21,104 nucleotides of DNA from JBMYTN01 sp049604415 (GTDB lineage: Bacteria; Pseudomonadota; Alphaproteobacteria; Rhodospirillales; Rhodospirillaceae): NCBI GenBank assembly GCA_049604415.1, contig JBMYTN010000060.1, positions 1 to 21,104 on the forward strand, given 5' to 3'. Shown here one piece after another: positions 6,691-13,980 of the stretch (position 1 is its first letter; every line of letters begins with the position of its first letter). The notes below the pieces were generated by a model. That model did no database searches. It was given only the letters and a program-made list of their open reading frames with translations, and was not told the origin of the DNA. The position numbers were made by a program, and so were the translations under genes.

Positions 6691-8235
6691 ATGAAGCGCC
6701 TGACCATCGCCTTTATTGTTCTGCTTGTGTTGGTCGGTTTGGGATTGTTTGGCTATCGCTATGGCATGCAGGTGGCCGACCAGAAGCTGCGCAGCGTGCT
6801 GACCCGGGTTGAGCAAAGACTGCCCGCCGGAGCGTCCTTGACCTATGGCTCCATGGCAATCAACCCGTTCTCCCTTGGCATGACCATGGAAAATCTGGCC
6901 CTGGTCGTCCCGGCGGACGGCCTTGGCAGCGGGCCAGCAGCCCTGAACGGGTCGCTGACGCTGCGGCTGGATGATATTTCCGTGGCCGGGGTCGGCCTGG
7001 ATCTGGACGCGCCGTCGGTGGAAGAGATCACTTTGGGCCCCGGCAGCGTCACCGATGAGGGCGGCAAGCGGATCACCTGGGCGGAAATCCGCTTAGAGGG
7101 CCTGGATGCAGCTGCTTTGCGCTCCGGACGCCCGTCTTCTGCGGAAGAGGCCCTGAAACTGGCCTCCTTTGAGGGCTTAGAGATCGAAGATCTGGCGGTC
7201 AGCCTGCCGGCGCAACTGTTACCCCTGCCCGGTGACATGCCGGAGGGCCAGAGCCGTCTGGTCTGGTCCGATATTTCCGTTGATGGCTTCGCCGATGGCC
7301 GCAGCGGCACCGTCCGCTTGAGCGGTGGATCCGGCCAGACCCCGATTGGCGAGGGGCAAATCCGGGTGATCCGCCTGACCTCGCTGGACCTGCTGCGCCT
7401 GAAAGAAGCCGCTGCCATGGCCAAATCGGCCACCGCCAATCCGATGCCGTTTTTGCAGACCTTTTTCCGCGCTATGGGCCGGTTGGATGTCCAGGACCTG
7501 CAAATCGCCACGCCCTCCGGGGCCATCACCTTGGACGGCATTGTCATGGAAGGCAGTGCCCAGGACCGTCCCGACACTCCGCTGGATCGACTGCGGGTCC
7601 AGGTCAATCATCTGAAAATGCCTTTCGCTCTGGTGCCAAAGGCCCCGCAAGAAATCGTCTCTGCCCTGCCGACCGATGTCTTGGACCTGTCTTTGCTCTG
7701 GACGCATAATTATGACCGCCAATCGGGCACCTTCGACATTGGTCCCTTTGCCATGCTGGCGGACAATCTGGGGGAAATGGGCTTTGCCATGAGTCTGGGC
7801 GGGGTGCGCCCGTTCCAAGGCAGCCCGGATCAGATTGCTGAGGAGCTGATCAACGCTGCCACCTTCCGCTCCATGGGGGCCTATTATGCGGATCAGGGTG
7901 TGATGCGCAGCCTGGCTCCGCAAATCCTGGCCCGGCAAAACCTGTCGATGGATTATTTGGTTTCGGTGGTTGAGGGGGATTTCCGCACCTTCTTGAATGA
8001 GCTGTTCGGCCCGGAGCTGGCCTTGTCCATCTCCCGCCCCATGGCCGCCTTTATGCGCAAACAGGACAGCCTCGCCCTGGACATTGTGTCCCATCAGCCC
8101 AAGCGGTTGATGGATATGATGCTGGAATCCTCGCGCTCGCCCACGGCCCTGATTGACGGCCTGTCGATTACGGTGGCCGACGGCACCCCGCGCCCGGACT
8201 ATCTGACCTATCCCGACATCCCGCGCATCGACTAA
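6691..8235 (+). CDS. Membrane-anchored protein of unknown function, paralogue of the next gene
   Basis: Function not recognised. The 514-residue protein starts with a Lys/Arg-flanked hydrophobic segment (residues about 4-22) that looks like a signal anchor, so most of it is probably periplasmic. After it comes GASLTYGSMAINPFSLGMTM, then long alternating hydrophobic/polar stretches typical of beta-rich proteins. The general build (N-terminal anchor, GxxxxxPF segment, large extracytoplasmic body) recalls DUF945/YdgA and AsmA-like families, but I cannot confirm membership. It is homologous to the following gene: both have an anchor, a YG..(6)PF motif, ITW, and WTHNYDRQSGT versus WAHDFDPASGT near the middle of the C-terminal half. 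ATG 6691 has GGAG about 9 nt upstream. It diverges from hprK. Confidence 0.85.
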   Translation: MKRLTIAFIVLLVLVGLGLFGYRYGMQVADQKLRSVLTRVEQRLPAGASLTYGSMAINPFSLGMTMENLALVVPADGLGSGPAALNGSLTLRLDDISVAGVGLDLDAPSVEEITLGPGSVTDEGGKRITWAEIRLEGLDAAALRSGRPSSAEEALKLASFEGLEIEDLAVSLPAQLLPLPGDMPEGQSRLVWSDISVDGFADGRSGTVRLSGGSGQTPIGEGQIRVIRLTSLDLLRLKEAAAMAKSATANPMPFLQTFFRAMGRLDVQDLQIATPSGAITLDGIVMEGSAQDRPDTPLDRLRVQVNHLKMPFALVPKAPQEIVSALPTDVLDLSLLWTHNYDRQSGTFDIGPFAMLADNLGEMGFAMSLGGVRPFQGSPDQIAEELINAATFRSMGAYYADQGVMRSLAPQILARQNLSMDYLVSVVEGDFRTFLNELFGPELALSISRPMAAFMRKQDSLALDIVSHQPKRLMDMMLESSRSPTALIDGLSITVADGTPRPDYLTYPDIPRID

Positions 8236-8279
8236 ATGCCAGCCACCGTGAACGAGTTTAAATTGTCATCGGTCGGGGC

Positions 8280-8307
8280 TTGACGGGTTTCTCGTGCGCT
8301 TTACGAT
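8280..8307 (+). promoter_or_regulatory. Predicted sigma-70-type promoter between the two paralogues
   Basis: TTGACG (8280-8285) and TACGAT (8302-8307) are spaced by 16 bases, near consensus, in the 129-bp gap before the second paralogue. Transcription would start near 8314, leaving a leader of about 50 nt that includes a run of eight T (8335-8342). The second gene can probably be expressed on its own. Confidence 0.5.
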
Positions 8308-8364
8308 TTAGGTTTGAGCGCCGCCTCAGAGTTGTTTTTTTTGGGATAGGGTTTGGAGATCGAT

Positions 8365-10095
8365 ATGAACCGTATGGGCCTTGCGATTGGTGCCGTTGTC
8401 GTCGTCGGTGGCCTTGGGGCTGGCGGCTATTTTTATGTCGTCAATTCGATCAAAGAGCAGGTGGAGGCCGGGGCCCAGGCGCTGGAACAGCAACTGCCGC
8501 CCGGCTCCTCGATCACCTATGGTGCCGTCTCGGTGGATCCCTTCGCCAAAACCGCTGTGTTCAGCGATGTGACCGCCGACATCCCGGATTATGTCGAAGC
8601 GCTCACCATCGACAGCATCACCGTTGAAGGCGTCTCAGCCGATCTCAGCGATCCCATCACCATCGTGACGAAGAACGGCTCGGCCAGAAATATTCCAACC
8701 GCCGGGGTCACCAACAACGAAATCACCTGGGATGACTATTCGATCTATGGCCTAGAGCTGGACCGCTATAAGGGGTTCGACTCAGCCCCACTGGGAACGC
8801 TCTACGCCCGCTTGCAGGTGTTGAACGAGGCGATTGCGACCAATCAGCCCATGGGCCAGATCGAGGACTGGGTCATAACGGATGCTGAAGCAAACGCGAT
8901 TTCCGAGGCGATCAGGCGGTTGACCTTCGCCTCCCAAACCATGACCAATTTCAAATCCACGGCCATTGTCGATCCCACTTTTGCAGGCGAAGTGCCGTCC
9001 GCCGGACCGGTCCTGATGACCGTGACCTATGGCAAGACCGAAATTCCCGGGATGAGCGATGGCAAGATCCCCGAGATGCGGGCCGAGAACATCACCCAGA
9101 CCATGGAAGCCCCGGCCACGGAAGTCTCGGAGGCCGTGGCCTTCACCGCGACCGTAGACTCTATGCGGTTCCGCGATATGGATTTTGGCGCGGTGGCCAA
9201 TGCCATCCCGGCTTTCCAAGCCAGCATCATCGATGCCGCTAAAACCAACCGAGAACCAGACGTCTCGGAAATCCTGGACTTGATGGATCCAATTGCCCGG
9301 GTCATGGGATCCATGGAGGTCCAGGGCTATCGCTGGGATGTGCAAGATCTGACCTTCGGCATGGAGCAAATCAGCTTCGCCATGGGCGGGGCCGATGCCA
9401 GTGACAATGTGTTCAATCACATTCGGTTCCAGATGGATGACCTCACCATCCCTGGGGAGCTGTTTGCACTGGCCGATGACGAAGTGCCGCCGGAAATCCC
9501 GCCGGAAGTCTATGCCAATGGCATGAAGCTGTCTTTTGCCTGGGCCCATGACTTCGATCCGGCCTCCGGGACCTTGACCCTGGGTCCGACCAAGGCGGAG
9601 GTCGATAAGCTGATCAATATCTCCGCTGGCATGACCCTGGGCGATGTGCCGCCCCTGCAAGGCGACCCGGAAACCTATGGCCCCGCCTTGCTGCAAAGCG
9701 CCAATTTCCAATCGGTGAACCTGTTCATCGAGGATGAGGGCTTTGTGCGCGAGGTGCTGCCCAAGGTGCTGAACAAGGATGGCATGAGCATTGACCTCGT
9801 CACCGCCATGATCAGCACCCAGGGACCGGCCATGCTGGGGCAATTTGTCGGCCCGGATCTGGCCGCCCAATTGTCTGACCATGCGGTGAAGTTTTTGCGG
9901 GACCCGACCAGCCTGGCCGTCACCATCACCGCCAAAAAGCCCGTGCCGCTGCAAGAAGCGATGATGAAGGCCACCCTCGCGCCGCAAATGCTGGTCCGCG
10001 ATGTGATCATCGAAACCGCCTATGATGGTCAGCCGCCCGAGACCTTGACCCCGCCGTCGACCAGTGGGTCTGCGGGGCGTCCGAACCGGAATTGA
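8365..10095 (+). CDS. Membrane-anchored protein of unknown function, second paralogue
   Basis: Function not recognised. The 576-residue product has an N-terminal hydrophobic, Gly/Val-rich segment (about residues 5-24) acting as signal anchor, followed by a probably periplasmic body. It shares the layout of the preceding gene: GSSITYGAVSVDPF near residue 50, EITWDDYSIYG, LSFAWAHDFDPASGTLTLGP, PPLQGDPETYG, then a conserved C-terminal module ending in a Pro/Ser-rich tail. It is more acidic and about 60 residues longer than its neighbour. I chose ATG 8365 because GGAG (8355-8358) is well spaced; a TTG at 8353 lies upstream of this site. A DUF945/YdgA-like or AsmA-like envelope role is possible but unproven. 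It probably arose by tandem duplication. Confidence 0.85.
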   Translation: MNRMGLAIGAVVVVGGLGAGGYFYVVNSIKEQVEAGAQALEQQLPPGSSITYGAVSVDPFAKTAVFSDVTADIPDYVEALTIDSITVEGVSADLSDPITIVTKNGSARNIPTAGVTNNEITWDDYSIYGLELDRYKGFDSAPLGTLYARLQVLNEAIATNQPMGQIEDWVITDAEANAISEAIRRLTFASQTMTNFKSTAIVDPTFAGEVPSAGPVLMTVTYGKTEIPGMSDGKIPEMRAENITQTMEAPATEVSEAVAFTATVDSMRFRDMDFGAVANAIPAFQASIIDAAKTNREPDVSEILDLMDPIARVMGSMEVQGYRWDVQDLTFGMEQISFAMGGADASDNVFNHIRFQMDDLTIPGELFALADDEVPPEIPPEVYANGMKLSFAWAHDFDPASGTLTLGPTKAEVDKLINISAGMTLGDVPPLQGDPETYGPALLQSANFQSVNLFIEDEGFVREVLPKVLNKDGMSIDLVTAMISTQGPAMLGQFVGPDLAAQLSDHAVKFLRDPTSLAVTITAKKPVPLQEAMMKATLAPQMLVRDVIIETAYDGQPPETLTPPSTSGSAGRPNRN

Positions 10096-10305
10096 GCTCT
10101 GAAGGCACGGCAAAAGACCGCTCCAATCGGCGATTTGCTTGCCAAAATGCGAAAAGACGCCCCGAGAGGCTCGGAAGTCCTTGCCGCTTCGCGCCGAAGG
10201 CGAAACAATATGGCTTCCATGCGACCTTCCGGAGCGCTGTCTTGTTCGTCCTGTCCGACTTCGCCGCTTGGACCGCTTTGGTCCCCCTCCGCGTGAGCCT
10301 TCGAC
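10096..10305. other. 210-bp intergenic gap rich in short inverted repeats
   Basis: No convincing gene is seen here. The gap contains several adjacent hairpin-forming pairs: CCGAG-AGG-CTCGG (10162-10174), CTTCG-CGC-CGAAG (10187-10199) and GGACC-GCTTT-GGTCC (10270-10284). There is also an outer pairing of GGAAG (10173-10177) with CTTCC further on. It could be a structured leader, a small RNA or an intergenic repeat unit. The gene after it lacks a strong ribosome-binding site. Confidence 0.4.
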
Positions 10306-11640
10306 ATGAGTGACCTGTGTGACGGCTTGGCCCGATGGGCCACAAGCCTGGAGCTGGAGGCCATCCCCCAACCGGTGGCCCAGGCCACCCGGCGCGCCCT
10401 GGTCGATGCCACTGGCTGTATGCTGGCTGGGGCGACAACGCCGGTCTCCCAAACCTTGCGCCACCAAGCCGCTGGGGTGTTCACCTCTGGCCGCTGCCGG
10501 GTGCTCGGCAATGCCCTGCGGCTCAATCCCCTCGGCGCGGCCCAACTCAATGGTGCGGCCGCCGGGACCCTGGAAATGGATCCCGGCTTTGAAAGCGGGC
10601 GCGTGCCCGCCGTCGGCGTGGTGTTTGCCGCCGTGCTGGCCGCCACCGAGCAGACCGGCACCCCGCGCGGGGATATGTTCACCGGCCTGGTGGTTGGTCT
10701 GGAGGTCGCCGCCCGTCTCTCCTTCCTGCTGCGCGATGGTCTGGACGCCGCACCCGATGATCTGGCCACCCAGATCTGCGCCATTTCTGCTGCTTTGGGC
10801 ACCGCGCGCGCCCTGGCCCTGGACGAGGACGCGGCCGCCCAAGCGATGCGCATTGCCGCAAGCATCCATGGCGGCTTGGCCCTAACCAGCGGCACCTCGG
10901 TGCGCCCCCTGCAGATGGGTTTGGCGGCAGAAGCCGCCGTGCGTGCGGTCCTGTTGGCCGATAGCGGCATGGGCGGCCCGGACAGTGCGGTGGAAGGCGA
11001 GCAGGCCTTGGGCCGCTATGCGGCGGCAACCATGCCCCTGCATCGGGCCATGAACGGGCTTGGCACCACTTGGCTGCTGCAAGCCCCGGGGCTGGTCTAC
11101 CGCCTGCACCCGGCTGCCCCCCATGTCCTGCCCGCCTTGGAAGAAACCGCCCGGCTGCTGGCGGAGCACCGCTTGCCGCCCGCCGATGTGGCCAGCGTCA
11201 CCTGCCATCTGGGCGAACAGGTCATCGGCGATCTGTTCCAAGGCAAACCGCAAATCATGGCCCATGCCCAATATGACCTCAGCTATGTCATTGGCTGCCT
11301 GCTCAGCTTCGGGACCTATGGCATTGCCCATTTGAAACGCTCCGTGATGGCTGGTCCGACCCTGGTGGAAAACGCCGCCAAGGTCCAAGTGGCCACCGCC
11401 AAGGCCAATCCGGGCGATGAGGAGCATCTTGCCCGCACCCCCTTTGCCGCCAAGATCACCATTCAGGCCCATGATGGCCGCCGCCTGCAAGGCTTGGGGC
11501 GAATCGCCACCGGCTATCCGGAGCAACCCCTGGACGACAAAACCGTTGAAGAAAAATTCGTCGCCAATGCCCGCTTCACCGGCCTGGATGAAGCCCAGGC
11601 GCGCTTGATGGCCGCCCGGATGTGGGATATGCCGCACTAG
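10306..11640 (+). CDS. MmgE/PrpD-family protein
   Basis: Member of the MmgE/PrpD superfamily, which includes 2-methylcitrate dehydratase and cis-aconitate decarboxylase. The specific reaction here is unknown. The 444 residues have the family layout: an N-terminal helical domain (VAQATRRALVDATGCMLAG), AAQLNGAAAGTLEMD near 78-92, the TSGTSVRPLQMGLAAEAAV segment, VLEGEQ-like VEGEQALGRY, and the late AQYDLSYVIGCLL stretch. Several signature positions differ: the usual DDT is DPG, the HP before the alanine-rich helix is replaced by RVP, and the lysine of the KxxHxG-type segment is Arg. It may have a different substrate or reduced activity. The ATG has no clear Shine-Dalgarno. It heads a same-strand series with gaps of 78, 42 and -1 bp. 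Confidence 0.85.
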   Translation: MSDLCDGLARWATSLELEAIPQPVAQATRRALVDATGCMLAGATTPVSQTLRHQAAGVFTSGRCRVLGNALRLNPLGAAQLNGAAAGTLEMDPGFESGRVPAVGVVFAAVLAATEQTGTPRGDMFTGLVVGLEVAARLSFLLRDGLDAAPDDLATQICAISAALGTARALALDEDAAAQAMRIAASIHGGLALTSGTSVRPLQMGLAAEAAVRAVLLADSGMGGPDSAVEGEQALGRYAAATMPLHRAMNGLGTTWLLQAPGLVYRLHPAAPHVLPALEETARLLAEHRLPPADVASVTCHLGEQVIGDLFQGKPQIMAHAQYDLSYVIGCLLSFGTYGIAHLKRSVMAGPTLVENAAKVQVATAKANPGDEEHLARTPFAAKITIQAHDGRRLQGLGRIATGYPEQPLDDKTVEEKFVANARFTGLDEAQARLMAARMWDMPH

Positions 11641-11718
11641 AGCTCTAGGCCATGGACCCATCATCGGATCGTCCACATACAGACCTGTGCGCCTTTCCCC
11701 GTAGCGGAGACCCTGATC

Positions 11719-11988
11719 GTGAGTGAACAAGAGACCAAGGATGTCGTCGAGGCCCTGTTTGGCAGCCTCGCCAAAGCGTTTTCCCTATCCGCCGAAGAAA
11801 CCGCCAAGGCCCTGGAAACCGGCACTCTGGTCCTAGAAATGGGACAGGATCAAAACGACAATCACTTTGTCCTGGCCAGCTATGGCCATGGGGAAGACCG
11901 TCGCATTGCGCGGATCTTCAAGGATGCCATCCATTATGAAGGCGAAGAGGAACCCGACGAAGCCCCGCCGCCGCAAACCCTGTCCTAA
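11719..11988 (+). CDS. Small acidic protein of unknown function
   Basis: Not recognised. The 89-residue product starts at a GTG with GGAG (11706-11709) suitably placed. It has a predicted helical N-terminal half (ETKDVVEALFGSLAKAFSLS), a middle that looks like beta strands (GTLVLEM, HFVLASYG, RRIARIFKDAIHY), and an acidic, proline-rich tail (EEEPDEAPPP). It has no membrane segment or signal peptide, so it is probably cytosolic. It lies 42 bp before the cyclic-nucleotide-binding protein on the same strand and could be co-transcribed with it. A good ribosome site and clean codon pattern support it being a real gene. Confidence 0.7.
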   Translation: MSEQETKDVVEALFGSLAKAFSLSAEETAKALETGTLVLEMGQDQNDNHFVLASYGHGEDRRIARIFKDAIHYEGEEEPDEAPPPQTLS

Positions 11989-12030
11989 GGACATCGATCA
12001 GCGTCCGCCAGACGCGTCGACCGCAGCGCC

Positions 12031-13980
12031 ATGAAAACGGCCCGCAAACGCTTTGATGACAAGACGGTGCTCTTCCGCGAAGGCGAGAAAGGCGGGGGGG
12101 CCTATGTCATTTTGGCCGGGCGGGTCGACCTGTTTAAGGAAGGCCGCAGCGGGGCCGTGCCGCTCGCCAGCCTCGGCAAGGGCGATCTGGTCGGTGAAAT
12201 GGCCCTGATCGACAAGGGTCCCCGGTCGGCCACAGCAGTCACCGTGGGCGAAGTAGTGCTCCAAGGCCTGGACCGGGAAGATCTGCTGGCCCGCTTTGCC
12301 CGGGATCCGGAAATGGCCATGAAAATCCTGGCCAAGCTGTCCAAGCGGTTGCGCAACACCGATGACCGGGTGGTGTCCCTGACCGACCGCCTGATGGAAA
12401 CCGGGGTCGCCCTGGATGACAGCGGTGCCACCCCCATTGCCGATAGCGAGGCCGTTGATGCCAATCGGGGCGGCTTTTTTGAACGCCTGTTGCGCGCCTT
12501 CCGCTTCAGCAGCAGCGCGGCCCGCAGCGCCGCAGAGGGCGGAGGCGGTGGCGTCCCCGCCCCCGTCCCGCCGGGACGCCCGTTCCAGGTCCTGGTCGCC
12601 GGGATCGAGGGCGATCCGGATGGCGGCCTGCAGCAGGCCCTGCCCGATCTGCTCGAGATCGCGGAGATCATGAACGCGAAAAAACTGGCCCGGTTCATTG
12701 GCGATCCGACCCGGGATCCGCCGCTGACCCCCTATCAGAGCTATCAGGAGGGCTGCCGCACCGCCACGGAGACCGAGGCCGATTTGCTGATCTGGGGTCT
12801 TTGTGATGCCGAAGCTGGATTGCTCTATTTGCGCTTCGCCGCCCCGGGGCTGCATGCCCATGCCCATGAAGACGACCGGATCGGTGCGCCGGGCGCCCTG
12901 ACCTTTTTAACCTTGCCCTTCCTGGCCCCGAGCCAGTTGGACGAGCCTTGGGTCACCCTGCTGCGCTGTGTGGTTTTGGCGGCGATGGACCCTCGCTCGG
13001 AAACCCATGTTCAGATCCTGGCAGAAAACCTGCCCGCCTTTACGGAAGCCGCCCAGGCCATCGGCACCGCCCCGCCCCAGGAATACACCCCGCTGGAACA
13101 GGCCGGTGTGCTGACCTGCTATGCCAATGCTGCCGCCACGGTGGGCAATCACGCCGGGGGCAGCGACTGGTATGGCCTGGCGGTGGATTGCTATGGTGCT
13201 GCCATCGGCCTCTTGCCCCGGGAAGCCGATGGCGAATGGGCCGCCTTGCACCGGGCCGTTGGGGTGGTGTTGCAGGCCATGGGGGAACGCAACGGAGACT
13301 TGGAGGCCTTGCAACAGGCCGCCGATGCCTATGGTGCGGCTCTGGAAGCCATGCTGCCGAAGGAAACCCCGCGGGAATGGGCGGCCTTGCAAAACCGCAT
13401 GGGCATGGTGCGGTTCAAACTCCATATGGCCGCCGGGGAGCTTGACGCCCTGCGCCAACCGGTCAGCGATTTGCAAGCTGCGTTGCAGATCTACAATCGC
13501 TCGGAACATCCCTATCGTTGGGCCGAGGTCATCAACAATCTGGCCCAAGTGCTCCAGGTCTATGGCGACCATCTGCGCAGCACCGAGGTCTTGCAGCGCG
13601 CCGTGGATTGCTGCCACCAGGCCCTGGAGGTGCGCCGGTTCGAAGCCCAGCCCCTGCTGTGGGCGGTGACACAAAACAATCTCGGCTCGGCCCTGTTCAT
13701 GCTCGCCAAGCACACCCAAAAGCGCGAATTTCTTGAAGAAGCCCGGGAAGCCTTTCAAAAGGCCCTGGGGACCTACAAATTGCACAATGTCAAACGCCTT
13801 GCCGCCGTCGCCAAAAAGAACCTCCGGCGGGTGGACGGCCTGCTGGAAAGCAAAGAAATGCGCGAAGTGGTGGACCCGGAATGGGCCTTGCCCCAAACCG
13901 TTGAGGTCGGGGAACAGGATTGGATTGATGCCGATGAGGGCGCTTCCGAGCGGGCTCCGGGCAAAAAGGGAGCCTCCTGA
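12031..13980 (+). CDS. Cyclic-nucleotide-binding domain protein with TPR-like C-terminal region
   Basis: A 649-residue cytosolic protein with at least three parts. Residues about 5-120 form a cNMP-binding domain; its phosphate-binding cassette GDLVGEMALIDKGPRSATAV (51-70) keeps the ligand Glu (E56) and Arg (R65), so cAMP or cGMP binding is plausible. A Ser/Gly/Pro-rich linker (about 160-184) follows. Residues about 185-300 contain VLVAGIEGDPDGGL and ADLLIWGLCDAEAGLLYLRF, a segment I cannot assign firmly; it resembles the TolB/CsgG-like N-terminal part seen before TPRs in other proteins. Residues about 355-600 hold four or five degenerate repeats of roughly 48 residues with the pattern W-A-x-x-x-N-x-x-G (for example WAALQNRMG, WAEVINNLA, WAVTQNNLG). 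There is no DNA-binding domain, so it is probably a scaffold or sensor. The stop overlaps the next start by one base. Confidence 0.88.
   Translation: MKTARKRFDDKTVLFREGEKGGGAYVILAGRVDLFKEGRSGAVPLASLGKGDLVGEMALIDKGPRSATAVTVGEVVLQGLDREDLLARFARDPEMAMKILAKLSKRLRNTDDRVVSLTDRLMETGVALDDSGATPIADSEAVDANRGGFFERLLRAFRFSSSAARSAAEGGGGGVPAPVPPGRPFQVLVAGIEGDPDGGLQQALPDLLEIAEIMNAKKLARFIGDPTRDPPLTPYQSYQEGCRTATETEADLLIWGLCDAEAGLLYLRFAAPGLHAHAHEDDRIGAPGALTFLTLPFLAPSQLDEPWVTLLRCVVLAAMDPRSETHVQILAENLPAFTEAAQAIGTAPPQEYTPLEQAGVLTCYANAAATVGNHAGGSDWYGLAVDCYGAAIGLLPREADGEWAALHRAVGVVLQAMGERNGDLEALQQAADAYGAALEAMLPKETPREWAALQNRMGMVRFKLHMAAGELDALRQPVSDLQAALQIYNRSEHPYRWAEVINNLAQVLQVYGDHLRSTEVLQRAVDCCHQALEVRRFEAQPLLWAVTQNNLGSALFMLAKHTQKREFLEEAREAFQKALGTYKLHNVKRLAAVAKKNLRRVDGLLESKEMREVVDPEWALPQTVEVGEQDWIDADEGASERAPGKKGAS

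Noticed and set aside
10092..10313. 73-codon plus-strand frame in the intergenic gap
   Set aside because: It starts at TTG with no ribosome site and overlaps both neighbours. The YGFHAT string is noted as a finding but does not support a gene.
8782..10869. 695-codon minus-strand open frame across the second paralogue and the MmgE/PrpD gene
   Set aside because: It spans two genes and an intergenic gap, shows no domain or ribosome site, and reads as a composition artefact.
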